Counted from the stretch's first letter, positions 43,324 to 52,313 are shown. The stretch: 64,000 bases of DNA from SFLA01 sp045595785 (GCA_045595785.1 JAZOBE010000043.1:18599-82598), one strand, 5' to 3'. Program-made: numbers and translations. The notes: generated from the letters alone by a model not told the origin.

Positions 43324-43815
43324 TTAAAGTTGGTCAGTACTATGAGGCATACGCCCCAACGCATACCTGCCGCTTGACAGGTGCCCTGACGGGCTACGCC
43401 TACACCACACACTAGCTATTAGATAGTCTACCGCTGAACTCGGCAGGGTGGCGGGGTTTCGATCTTCCATTGAAAGCCCATAACGTTGTCTGCTCAAAGG
43501 CAGATAAGCGGCTCTTCGCAGATGAGATAATTTAGTACGACAAGCTTCGTACAATTTTTGCTGCTCAACAAGTGAGCTTATTATCTCAACGCCCCGTTGT
43601 CTTCCGCACGGGTGGCTGTCAGCAAATGGTGCAATATACGTACAAAACCGTTGCACATCCATACGCTCTTCCATTTACCATACGTCGGTCACTCCAGCCA
43701 TACTGTGACCGCACCTGTTTTGAACATCTACAATTTGACTTGCTTTTTCAACATTTCAATTCCTCCTATCTGTATTACTGTAATTCCTCCTTAGTGTATT
43801 TAAAGAGTTCGTATG
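43324..43815 (-). ncRNA. Candidate large structured RNA (or leader of a 116-residue ORF)
   Basis: The minus strand downstream of a promoter at 43816 folds into a dense series of perfect hairpins: 43687-43693/43706-43712, 43630-43635/43652-43657, 43594-43598/43609-43613, 43490-43494/43501-43505. A three-way junction is closed by GAGATAAT/ATTATCTC (43525-43532/43581-43588) around two perfect hairpins. A 9-bp stem at 43346-43354/43361-43369 pairs through G-U wobbles only on the minus strand. Two AGGAGG sites and micro-ORFs lie at the 5' end. A 116-codon frame (43324-43674) overlaps the structure, so a coding role is not excluded. Confidence 0.5.
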
Positions 43816-43851
43816 TAATATGGAAGAGAGCATTGCGAAATGCAAGTAAAA
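43816..43851 (-). promoter_or_regulatory. Promoter of the structured-RNA locus, third copy of the TTTACTTGC promoter
   Basis: Minus-strand TTTTTACTTGC (43841-43851), TTGCAT as -35 (43839-43844), a 17-bp spacer and CATATT (43816-43821). It has the same box and -10 as both recombinase promoters. Confidence 0.6.
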
Positions 43852-44308
43852 ATACAATTTAATTGGAAAATGAGAAGAAGGATTAACGAGAAAGGCAGAG
43901 AGTGGTTTACTCTCTGCCTTCTTCATGTGAAATTTAATAATTCAAAAAGTCATAAGTGTCGAGTTTGCTGATATATTATAGAATTGACATAATAATCATG
44001 TAAATTCTTCTCAAACCATGCAATATAACATTGATTCTAATTTAGGTTCAAAATATAATATGCAGATTCGTTAAATGCTTATAGAACAGTTTTACAAAAA
44101 GAACATTCTGGTATTGAATATGTCAAAATAAAAATTCTAACCGATGAGAAAATATGCCCAAATGAAAAAGTACATTTGATGGGATAACAGCACGGTTCAA
44201 AAACGATAATCATATCACGCAAGAAAACCAGTGTATATAACTTTCACACAAAATTCTAGTTCTTATATTTCCGTTCAAAATAGCATTGCAATAATCTCTT
44301 CAAAACTA
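43852..44308. other. Gap: hairpin and a probable gene remnant
   Basis: GGCAGAGAG/CTCTCTGCC (43894-43918) is a clear hairpin, probably a terminator. Downstream, frame 44059-44187 (+) encodes 42 protein-like residues ending KICPNEKVHLMG with no start codon, which looks like the 3' end of a decayed gene. Nothing else is recognised in this AT-rich stretch. Confidence 0.35.
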
Positions 44309-45190
44309 TTATATTAATTTGAATAAATCAATTGTTTCTCCCATCTGGTTGTTATTTACGTTTACATCATTAATAGCAGGTGCGCTCTGCAAACTATTAC
44401 CTTCAGAAACCATAACTTTTTGCTTTTGCTTGACATGTTCCTTTATTTCTCTAAAAATAGTTTCATAATCTTCTGGTTTAATCATCTTGTACTTCTCGCT
44501 AAATCCAACAGGCGACTTTCCAATGGGAAACATGTCACGTAGCCTAGACATGTCAGCTCCTTCGCCAATGCCTAACGGAAAAATATGCAAATCGCCATTT
44601 ATGACACGCTCACGAATATTGGCAAACTCTGGGCGAGGGTCATCGGTTGGAGTTCCATCAGTCATAAATACGAGAATAGGCGTGTAATAATCATTATCGG
44701 CATTTCTTAATTCGTTACGCATTTCATCTAATTGCGCAAGTGCAGTTCGTATTCCATCTCCCATGGAAGTTTCAGCCTTTTCAACTGAACATTCACAAGA
44801 ATGAATACTCAAAGCTTCACAATCTAAAAAATCATATTTTACATTAGCAAATCGGCTATATGTAACAATGGATACAGCGACTTGACGACATAATTCCGTA
44901 TCTCGTTTTAAATCAGTTAAAAGACCACAAAGAGTCTCGTTCATTTTGTCAATCTTCTTATAATGTGCGTATCCTGGCCGAATATCATTTAAACTAAAAT
45001 AGTTTACATTATGTCCATCCGAGAATCCCCTGCCTGTATTGCGTTTCAAGCCGCCCTCTTGTATCCACCATTCATCCATAGACTGACTTACATCTACGCA
45101 AAAACAAATAAGTGCACGTGGGTCCCCATTGATTAGCAATCTACGCTGTTGGCTAAAATATTCACTTGAATAGTATGCTTCGTTTGCCAT
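44309..45190 (-). CDS. TerY-like vWA-domain protein
   Basis: In this 293-residue protein the vWA domain spans about residues 25-235. The MIDAS motif is CVDVSQSMDEW, the middle has TSMGDGIRTAL, and VFMTDGTPTDDPRPEF carries the second acidic cluster, as in TerY/YegL proteins. A polar C-terminal tail follows. There is no signal peptide, so it is cytoplasmic. GAGGAG precedes the ATG. It is the third gene of the operon with the phosphoesterase and the kinase-like protein (22-bp gap). In TerY-P systems the vWA protein is the metal-dependent partner of a kinase and a phosphatase. Confidence 0.82.
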   Translation of the reverse strand: MANEAYYSSEYFSQQRRLLINGDPRALICFCVDVSQSMDEWWIQEGGLKRNTGRGFSDGHNVNYFSLNDIRPGYAHYKKIDKMNETLCGLLTDLKRDTELCRQVAVSIVTYSRFANVKYDFLDCEALSIHSCECSVEKAETSMGDGIRTALAQLDEMRNELRNADNDYYTPILVFMTDGTPTDDPRPEFANIRERVINGDLHIFPLGIGEGADMSRLRDMFPIGKSPVGFSEKYKMIKPEDYETIFREIKEHVKQKQKVMVSEGNSLQSAPAINDVNVNNNQMGETIDLFKLI

Positions 45191-45212
45191 AATCGTCTCC
45201 TCATTTTAATTA

Positions 45213-47363
45213 TTAATATCTTCGGTTGCGACATTTAGGACATCGAGTCGGTAAATTAAGTCCTTTCTTTTTATAAAACTCAACTTCACCATTAGTAATG
45301 GGGAAACGACAACCACAGTATCGATTGCTGCAAGAACGCCACATATAAATATCATTATTCCATTTTTCGCGTTCGCGCTTGGCATCATTCAACTTGATTT
45401 TGAAACATTCACCGCAAACATTAACCTTAAGATTGCGTAGTTTATCTTCAAATTCTCGCATTTGATATATTGGAACTTCACGACCACAATTGCCACATTT
45501 CGTAGTACGTTTTTTACAATCTCTACACCAACGTTGATCATACCAATTAAAATCCATTTTCCCTATATCGTGAACAATTTTGGTACGATTCGTATAATAA
45601 AACTCTCGTCCGCAACACTCGCATTTAAAATGCACTGCTGACTTATCGTTAGCACAAGGAAGGCATATCCTATATCCTCTTTCCCATATATTAATCGTTT
45701 CTTTATGAACTTGAACATTATGCATAAAGTAAAAATTAGGATGTTCTTGTCCGCAATGTTTGCAACGTACAAAAATCCTCTTATTATCTCTACGAAAAGT
45801 TTTGGGAAATATATTGCATGAATCGGATTTATCTAAAGTAGATAGACTTCTATTAAAATCTCTAACTATATTGAGCCAATCTTTCGCCTTTAATCTTTTG
45901 TTAGGAACAGCATATTTACCATTTGGGTTAAAAGTATTAAAAAAGGCCTCGCACATTCTATACGGTAGATGATCCCATACAATACGCCATATACCACTAG
46001 GACGCTCTGCATCTACAGAACGCCTCATACCACCAATACCGAACGGAAAGGTCATGTTGATAATACTAATTCGTTCATCTGTCCCTTTTGATTTAGCATA
46101 CGGAAATTTCCCTGGCATCATTAGCATAAATGTCAACAACGCAACTTGATAATTTTCTTGATCTGCTGTATAAAGAAGACGCGGATAATCATCACGTAAC
46201 AATTCGGGAGGGGTAAATGTTTGATTTCGTGAAATAGCTGGATATCCTTCAATTTGCCAACAATCTGTATCAACGAAATATACCTCATCAGGTTTTTCAA
46301 CATATATTGTGGCTGGATTTATACATCCGAAGTATAACCCATAATTATGCATACTGCAAATTTTATCAAGAATCGTTATTGCTAACGTACAAAGATCTTG
46401 CCTATCCCATCGTGGAAAATATTGAAACAATCCCGTGACTCCATTTAATACTGAACGTGTCAGCTGTATCCCTTTAGAAGCTGGCACCAATATACCGACA
46501 AATTCTCCAATATCATTTTTTAAGATATCTACCGGCCAACATACCCCTGGTATTTCTACTTTTCCCTTTATCATCCTTCGAGCTTTATTCTCCCAAATGT
46601 CTATTCGAAGCGATTTTAAAGTGTATATTTTTGCAAAAAATCCACTATCATTAGTTGCATAGGTTATTGAAGTATGGTCTGTCATCATTGCATCTTTTAA
46701 ATAAAAAACAGTACGGCAACACTCTGCTATAACCCTTTCACCATTGGTTGGAACACTGCTAGTTGCATTAACGACCGAATTAATAGATACAAGTTCAGTA
46801 GTTAACTTAAAAAGATTTTCAGTTTTGTATTCAATTTGCTTTTTTGTGTAAAGTGCTTGAAGTTGCCCTTCTTGATTCATACCATACCATCGCAATTGTA
46901 ATCCTTTAGAATTTGCCGATGATTTAGCATCGTAACCATTATCACCGCTAGCGGTAAGAAAAACAATCTTCCAATCAAGATATTGGTCAGCAATTTTCTC
47001 AAAGCATGCATTTAGATCATTCCCCGCAAGTTCTCGATAATCTTCAGAAATCAGATCCTTACATTCTTCTTTAGTGAGTTTCATTATTTCAAAGCTCGGC
47101 ACATAAAAAAATTTCGTGGTATGCATAGAGTCTTTATTAACATGCCACTCATTTGCAAATTTAGAGAAAGCAGTACTTTTAACAAATGAAGCATCTACAA
47201 ACACTCGAATTTGTTGTGATTTTATCAAATCACTTATTGTTGTCCCAAATTTTGGCCAATTCTCGAGCTTATTATTTGATTTTTCATTATGCGATAAAGA
47301 AGGTTCTTTTCTTTCGTTCTCATTTTTTATCTCTGCTTTATTGAATAAAGTTGTAAATGCCAT
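45213..47363 (-). CDS. Multidomain protein: PIN-like N-terminus, degenerate YegI-type kinase, C-terminal zinc ribbons
   Basis: In this 716-residue protein, residues about 45-175 show a Rossmann-like pattern with RVFVDASFV and FLTASGDNGYD, suggestive of a PIN/NYN fold (tentative). Residues about 215-500 match the kinase of TerY-P triads. The Lys is in FFAKIYT, CWPVDIL is present, and the DFG-equivalent is YFVDTDCWQI. The catalytic loop reads FGCINPATI where the family has GDxNxxN, so the catalytic Asp and metal-binding Asn are replaced. From about residue 545 come several CxxC pairs (CKHCG, CECCG, CRDC, CGNCG, CGEC) and a final FPITNGEVEFYKKKG...CPKC zinc ribbon. Likely a pseudokinase scaffold. 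Confidence 0.72.
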   Translation of the reverse strand: MAFTTLFNKAEIKNENERKEPSLSHNEKSNNKLENWPKFGTTISDLIKSQQIRVFVDASFVKSTAFSKFANEWHVNKDSMHTTKFFYVPSFEIMKLTKEECKDLISEDYRELAGNDLNACFEKIADQYLDWKIVFLTASGDNGYDAKSSANSKGLQLRWYGMNQEGQLQALYTKKQIEYKTENLFKLTTELVSINSVVNATSSVPTNGERVIAECCRTVFYLKDAMMTDHTSITYATNDSGFFAKIYTLKSLRIDIWENKARRMIKGKVEIPGVCWPVDILKNDIGEFVGILVPASKGIQLTRSVLNGVTGLFQYFPRWDRQDLCTLAITILDKICSMHNYGLYFGCINPATIYVEKPDEVYFVDTDCWQIEGYPAISRNQTFTPPELLRDDYPRLLYTADQENYQVALLTFMLMMPGKFPYAKSKGTDERISIINMTFPFGIGGMRRSVDAERPSGIWRIVWDHLPYRMCEAFFNTFNPNGKYAVPNKRLKAKDWLNIVRDFNRSLSTLDKSDSCNIFPKTFRRDNKRIFVRCKHCGQEHPNFYFMHNVQVHKETINIWERGYRICLPCANDKSAVHFKCECCGREFYYTNRTKIVHDIGKMDFNWYDQRWCRDCKKRTTKCGNCGREVPIYQMREFEDKLRNLKVNVCGECFKIKLNDAKREREKWNNDIYMWRSCSNRYCGCRFPITNGEVEFYKKKGLNLPTRCPKCRNRRY

Positions 47364-47379
47364 TTTTCCTCCATTAACA

Positions 47380-48642
47380 CTAATTCACAATAAAAGATTT
47401 TATTTCATCGAGTAATGCTCTGGTATTGGGTTCGCAATTAGGAATCGATTCCAACTCATAATATATATTTTTTACTTTTTGTAGTTCGCTGTTAAAACCA
47501 CTTTTTGATTTATTGTAAAAGAATAACAATAAACTTCGACCAATTGTTTCATTATGATTAGATTGCCAAACATTTTCTGCTTCTCTCACCCATTCGCCTT
47601 TCATAAATTCATGCCGCTGGTTATGTGCAAGATTTTTTACTAGATTAATAAGCCTGTTTGTTTTATTGTCTAAACTATCATAATCACAAATCATTGGAAA
47701 ATAATACTGTCTATCGATGTTATATACATATGCAGAGTCTTCAATAAAACCAGTTTTAGGTGACCAACGATAAGCTCGAACATAAGTGTTATTATCATTT
47801 CGCCATTCATAATATATTACGCCAATATCTGAGTAGGAGTCTCCCGATTGTGGTGCAGATTTACCACATGCGATACTCGGAATCGTTCGATTAGGCAAGG
47901 AAATTGTCGAAATAGGATTATTGGCATATTTATGCATATCTCCATGAAGATATGCACTAATGCATCTTCGATCTATAACGCTGTGTATTCTGTCAATGTG
48001 ACTTGAAAATAGCGTTTCAATCCAATGATGTCCTAACATTAATGTGGGAAGATTAATGTCAATTGAACAGTTCGATAATGAATTAATGTCAACTATTTGT
48101 TTATGCATATCTCCATCACTAATTAATGCAGTGTTAAGCAACAAAATATTTATCAGATTGTTCCAAACGATACAATTAACGCCGCTAGGATTAGTAACTC
48201 TCCCGTCTGTCACGCCAGAGCTGGCATAAAAGTTACGCGCAAAAATGTCATATTCAACAAATCCATCATACAGTGACTTTGTGCCATTTAAGTATTGCGA
48301 GTATATATTATAGTTACTTTCAGAATGATCACATATAGTCCTAATAGCTTCGCGCCTTCCATCATAGTTATTCACATCATGATTTCCAGGAACTAAAAAT
48401 GTATCTTTTTTATCGATATTAAATGCTGTTAAAATCGACTCTAAATATTTCATTGAAACATTAAACTCTGTTTTATATTTTGCATGGCGAAAATCTCCCG
48501 TTGCTATAAGAAATTGTGGGGAGATTTTTTTTGCTAATTTGTTATAATCTTCTGAAATAAAAGTTGTATCTGCTTCTGAAAATACATGTAAATCAGATAT
48601 TTGTAGCCAAGATGCATTAACATGTTTGCGATTGGTATTCAT
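47380..48642 (-). CDS. Calcineurin-like metallophosphoesterase
   Basis: In this 420-residue protein metal-binding motifs occur in family order: SDLHV (DxH), TGDFRH (GD), PGNHDV (GNHD), MLGHHW (GH) and LHGDMHK at the GHxH position, where the first His is Asp. A C-terminal helical extension of about 110 residues follows. It is the first gene of the three-gene operon, 16 bp upstream of the kinase-like gene. It occupies the place of the PP2C phosphatase in TerY-P triads. The substrate could be a phosphoprotein, nucleotide or nucleic acid. Confidence 0.82.
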   Translation of the reverse strand: MNTNRKHVNASWLQISDLHVFSEADTTFISEDYNKLAKKISPQFLIATGDFRHAKYKTEFNVSMKYLESILTAFNIDKKDTFLVPGNHDVNNYDGRREAIRTICDHSESNYNIYSQYLNGTKSLYDGFVEYDIFARNFYASSGVTDGRVTNPSGVNCIVWNNLINILLLNTALISDGDMHKQIVDINSLSNCSIDINLPTLMLGHHWIETLFSSHIDRIHSVIDRRCISAYLHGDMHKYANNPISTISLPNRTIPSIACGKSAPQSGDSYSDIGVIYYEWRNDNNTYVRAYRWSPKTGFIEDSAYVYNIDRQYYFPMICDYDSLDNKTNRLINLVKNLAHNQRHEFMKGEWVREAENVWQSNHNETIGRSLLLFFYNKSKSGFNSELQKVKNIYYELESIPNCEPNTRALLDEIKSFIVN

Positions 48643-49025
48643 AATAGCTATGCTCTCTTACTTAATTCTTAAAAATTTTGATAGTCGAAAAGACAATCTA
48701 TATGATTCAATCATACAGTTTCTGTGAAATTATCGATTTGTTAAGGTGTGTTTGACCAAAATCCATGCATGAATTTTGGAATGTATTTCAACAAAAATCA
48801 ATATACCTTGGAGTGAACCGACAAAATTCGGGAGTGAATGGAGAATGCGAGATATGACATCACTTCGTAAACGGTCATTCATACGATATTTGTCAATTTT
48901 TACTACTCTACTTATATAATGTCGAAAAAGGTCAAAACGTCTATAAAAAAGTTTGAAAATTTTAATTGTTTTTTCCACAAAGCGCAAGATGTAATTTCAC
49001 TAGACATAAATCGTAGACAAAGAAA
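48643..49025. other. Intergenic region upstream of the phosphoesterase operon, with palindromes
   Basis: A perfect palindrome TATGATTCAATCATA (48701-48715) lies 59 bp upstream of the phosphoesterase start. A 24-bp palindrome with one mismatch, CCAAAAT...ATTTTGG around CATGCATG, lies at 48756-48779. These are candidate operators. An 85-codon minus-strand frame (48730-48987) starts with TTG, lacks a ribosome site and is not supported. Confidence 0.45.
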
Positions 49026-49047
49026 CCGCCGAGGAATTCTCGACGGC
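49026..49047 (-). terminator. Terminator-like hairpin after the HTH-methyltransferase gene
   Basis: Minus-strand CCGTCGAG/CTCGGCGG stem with one mismatch, followed by TTTCTTTG. Confidence 0.55.
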
Positions 49048-49080
49048 TGATTTTAAATATTGACGATTATGTGTACGATA

Positions 49081-50328
49081 TTAATTAAGTTTTCCCCAAT
49101 AGCAAACGGTTATTATTGTTGTGTTGATTTTTCCGTCTTTGGAGTATTTATCGAAAATTGCTTTTACATCGCTAATAAAACACTCGTAATCTTCGCTGGA
49201 TTTGTCAGGTGCAAAGGAAGTTGACAACATCCCACCGCAAAACTCCTCGAAAGTTTGTTGTATACTGTTATCGAATTTATTGGTATTATAATTATTTTCG
49301 CCAAACAGATTATTCGCACGTTCTTTATAAGAAATTCCCGATGTTTTTTGTTTTTTCTTTGCACGATATGATATTTTTAGATTTGTCAGTTCCTCATCAA
49401 ACTCATCTCCCCCGAACACATTCCACAGCAAAAACACATAACCGTCTTTTTTCAAAATTCTGCGCATTTCGGTATGTGTTTTCTCATTATCAAACCAATG
49501 GAAAGATTCAGCAGCAGTTATTATATCTACGCTGGAATCAGGAAGCGTTGTTTGCTCCGCAAAAGAAGCGATGGAAATATAATTGGCGTGGCAACTCATT
49601 ATATCCTCGGCGCTTTTTCTCATTTGTCTGTTGGGTTCGATAGAGTATAGCGTTTTTGCACTTTCTACAAGCAATTTCGAGAGTTTTCCTGTGCCGCTAC
49701 CTATGTCTGCAATAACGGGCGTTTCGATTTGCGCCAAAATGAGTTCAACCACCGCAGAAGGATACGAAGGTCTATAATTTTTATAATTAGAGGTTTGCAA
49801 AGTAAATAGCGAGCAATCGAAGCGATATTTATTAATTTGTCGCTTTAAGGAATCAGAAGTAAAATATGCATCAATATCGGCTTCGTCAACGGAATATCCG
49901 TTCAACAAACTTTGTATAACGGCTTCAGCAAGTAATAATTCTTTGCCGGATTCGTCAAGAAAACAATTCTCAATATCGAAATTCATTTTATTGTTGATTC
50001 CTTCGATTGCGCCTTTATAGAAAGTTGAATATTCACCAAAACAAGATTTCAAGCTTTCAATCGCAACTATTCCCACCTTTAATTTCTCGATGTCTACTTT
50101 TCTGTTCTTGCGAATAACTAACTGACCACCGCTTAAAATTTTATCGGTTGTGGTGTCCAAGACATCTGCTAAGTCAAGCAATATAGAAGCATCGGGAAGA
50201 TTTTCGCCATTCTCCCATTTAGAAACAGCTTGGAACGTTACCGAAAGTAATTCCGCCAAGCCTTTCTGCGAAAGTCCTTTTTGTTTGCGAAGCGTTTGAA
50301 TGTAATTGCCGATGTTCTTTGTGTTCAT
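49081..50328 (-). CDS. XRE-type HTH fused to a SAM-dependent methyltransferase
   Basis: Residues 1-65 of this 415-residue protein are a Cro/CI HTH (LRKQKGLSQKGLAELLSVTFQAVSKWENGENLPD). Residues about 185-415 are a class I methyltransferase with motif I VIADIGSGTGKLSKLL and DIITAAESFHWFD. The fusion suggests a regulator that methylates a small molecule or protein, or an enzyme that autoregulates. CGGAGGG precedes the ATG. Such fusions are common in Clostridia but the substrate is unknown. Confidence 0.82.
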   Translation of the reverse strand: MNTKNIGNYIQTLRKQKGLSQKGLAELLSVTFQAVSKWENGENLPDASILLDLADVLDTTTDKILSGGQLVIRKNRKVDIEKLKVGIVAIESLKSCFGEYSTFYKGAIEGINNKMNFDIENCFLDESGKELLLAEAVIQSLLNGYSVDEADIDAYFTSDSLKRQINKYRFDCSLFTLQTSNYKNYRPSYPSAVVELILAQIETPVIADIGSGTGKLSKLLVESAKTLYSIEPNRQMRKSAEDIMSCHANYISIASFAEQTTLPDSSVDIITAAESFHWFDNEKTHTEMRRILKKDGYVFLLWNVFGGDEFDEELTNLKISYRAKKKQKTSGISYKERANNLFGENNYNTNKFDNSIQQTFEEFCGGMLSTSFAPDKSSEDYECFISDVKAIFDKYSKDGKINTTIITVCYWGKLN

Positions 50329-50509
50329 TTTACGCCCTCCGTTTGTTGATTACGAATATATGATACCAAAAAACACAGAAAAAACAATAACGGTATTCTT
50401 GAAGTTGCTCAACTTAAAATAGAATTCGTCGACTTATTCTATTGCATTTTTATTTGCTTTAAAGTGTATGACTAACCTATAAGGCGAAGATAAGTAAAAT
50501 AATAGGTTA

Positions 50510-50538
50510 TTGTTTTATAATTATTGATAAGATATAAT
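50510..50538 (+). promoter_or_regulatory. Promoter of the HTH-TPR regulator with adjacent inverted repeat
   Basis: TTGTTT (50510-50515), a 17-bp spacer and TATAAT (50533-50538). An inverted repeat TAACCTAT (50473-50480)/ATAGGTTA (50502-50509) abuts the -35 and could be an operator. Confidence 0.65.
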
Positions 50539-50590
50539 ATGATTAAAAGCAGGGCTCAGCTTAAATATTAAATTTCAAAGGATTTGTAAT

Positions 50591-51208
50591 ATGTTATATT
50601 TAACGTCAAATTTAAAAAAGTATCGGATTTTAAAAGGATTGACACAAGAAGAATTAGCTAATTATTTGAATATCACACCTCAAAGTATTTCAAAATGGGA
50701 ACGTGGTGAAACATATCCCGATATAACATTACTACCTGCATTAGCGAACATTTTCGAAACGAGTGTAGATTTGCTAATCGGTATGGATGTAATGCGTGCA
50801 GATGAAACAAAATATAATATTCACAAAACTGCGAATGGTTTTATGAAAATCAGCGATTATGAATCAGCTGAAAAAGTGTACCGCGACGCTCTTCTAATAT
50901 ATCCGAATAATTCGGGAATGCTTCTTGGACTTGGAAGTGTATTAGCCTTGAACAATAAAACCGAAGAATCCATTAAATTTATAGAAATAGGATTACCGTT
51001 GTCAAACAATGAAAAACAAAAAGCCACTATGCGTGCAACACTTTGTTTCCTATATCAAAAACACGGAGAAATAGACAAAGCGCAAGCTCTTGCTTCTGAA
51101 TTGCCGCATTTAAGAGAAAGCCGAGAAATCATTCAGCCTATCATTATGAAAAATCCCTGTATCGATGAAATTGACAAAGAACTCAAATCGATTTTATTAG
51201 GAGAATAA
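50591..51208 (+). CDS. XRE-family HTH regulator with TPR-like C-terminus
   Basis: This 205-residue protein has an N-terminal Cro/CI HTH (YRILKGLTQEELANYLNITPQSISKWERGETYPD) and a helical TPR-like region (YESAEKVYRDALLIYPNNSGMLLGLGSVLA). This design is typical of Firmicutes regulators that sense peptides or partner proteins. AAAGGA lies upstream. A strong terminator follows. Confidence 0.82.
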   Translation: MLYLTSNLKKYRILKGLTQEELANYLNITPQSISKWERGETYPDITLLPALANIFETSVDLLIGMDVMRADETKYNIHKTANGFMKISDYESAEKVYRDALLIYPNNSGMLLGLGSVLALNNKTEESIKFIEIGLPLSNNEKQKATMRATLCFLYQKHGEIDKAQALASELPHLRESREIIQPIIMKNPCIDEIDKELKSILLGE

Positions 51209-51227
51209 TAGCAGCATAATTAACACA

Positions 51228-51256
51228 ACAGCCGAGGAATTACCTCGGCTGTTCTT
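51228..51256 (+). terminator. Terminator after the HTH-TPR gene
   Basis: ACAGCCGAGG/CCTCGGCTGT perfect 10-bp stem with an AATTA loop, followed by TCTTC. Confidence 0.75.
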
Positions 51257-51319
51257 CTACGTATTATTAAGCATGTTCTGTAAAGCAGATCAAATTAACC
51301 GCCACCAATTCCGCAAGGA

Positions 51320-52207
51320 CTACTTTATACGTTCAACCGGAATCGCAACTCTTGCTCCAAGTTCAGGCTCTGCACCGAGGTTTAGTGTGGGTGCAATACT
51401 TGTTGCATATTTATAGCCGTATCGCTCGAAGTCATAATGTTCAATCGCCTTGAACACTTGCACGATATATTTACCAAAATCATCCGGATTAGCGTAAGGC
51501 TCGCTTTGAAAATAAAGCATTACACATTCGGGAAGTTCTGCCACTCTATATCCTTCTGGCAGAGGTTTTTCGTAGTCGATAGGCACTTCAACACCTGCGG
51601 CAATTGTACGGATACCTTGCTCTTGCAAAAAATCGGGTAAATTAATCAACGCTGCCGTATCAAACTTTTCGTGTATGCTATTAAGCAAGCCTTCCCAATC
51701 ACAACCAACTTCCTCGCAATAAGAAAGGTAGTCGGTTGCCGACTTTGATGTAAGATAAATCAATTTCCTTTTAGGTCTGTTAACGGGTGTAACCGTGCAA
51801 ATTGTTGGCGTGTCCATTCTTTGTCCCTCTTTCAAAATATGATAATGATTAGCAGGGTGCTGAGTAAATAACGGAATAGCAATTTGGCTCTTACGGTACT
51901 CTTTTGGCGTAACAGAAAAACGCTTTACAAATGACCTTGTGTAACCTTCATGAGATTGATAGTGACTGTCAAAAGCAACATCAATAACAGAGTTCTCGGT
52001 GTCAAGCAGTTTGTTCGCACTCTCGCTCAATACAACGGCATTTATGTATTCGCTAAGCGTAATCTTCATATGCTTTTGAAATAATCTGTCAAGTTGACGG
52101 CGAGAATATCCAACTGCGCTACAAACATTCTCAACACCAAATTCCATATCAGTGTGATGTTCTTTGATATACTCCTGTGCCTTAACTACCGCTTTTATAT
52201 CATCCAT
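51320..52207 (-). CDS. AraC-family regulator with GyrI-like effector domain
   Basis: Residues 1-110 of this 295-residue protein form the two AraC HTHs (VENVCSAVGYSRRQLDRLFQKH; VAFDSHYQSHEGYTRSFVKRF and VTPKEYRK). The C-terminal half is a GyrI/SOUL-type ligand-binding domain (TIAAGVEVPIDYEKPLPEGYRVAELPE). It is probably a small-molecule sensor or multidrug-type activator. Target genes may be the minus-strand enzyme run upstream, but this is not shown by the sequence. Confidence 0.85.
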   Translation of the reverse strand: MDDIKAVVKAQEYIKEHHTDMEFGVENVCSAVGYSRRQLDRLFQKHMKITLSEYINAVVLSESANKLLDTENSVIDVAFDSHYQSHEGYTRSFVKRFSVTPKEYRKSQIAIPLFTQHPANHYHILKEGQRMDTPTICTVTPVNRPKRKLIYLTSKSATDYLSYCEEVGCDWEGLLNSIHEKFDTAALINLPDFLQEQGIRTIAAGVEVPIDYEKPLPEGYRVAELPECVMLYFQSEPYANPDDFGKYIVQVFKAIEHYDFERYGYKYATSIAPTLNLGAEPELGARVAIPVERIK

Positions 52208-52313
52208 CTTGCACCCTTAATATATGATAGCAGAATATTATTTATATTTCTTGACAAATATGGACAGTTTAAAAAAGTAAAAATCACTTCAAAGGTTATT
52301 ATTTAGTTTTGTT

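Noticed and set aside
43324..43480. Group I intron P7-like pairing (GACTAT with ATAGT plus a bulge) in the structured RNA
   Set aside because: Only one short pairing matches. I cannot place P3-P6, a splice-site guide or an interrupted gene, so an intron is not supported.
48730..48987. 85-codon minus-strand frame upstream of the phosphoesterase
   Set aside because: TTG start, no ribosome site, low-complexity composition, and it spans a palindrome that looks regulatory.
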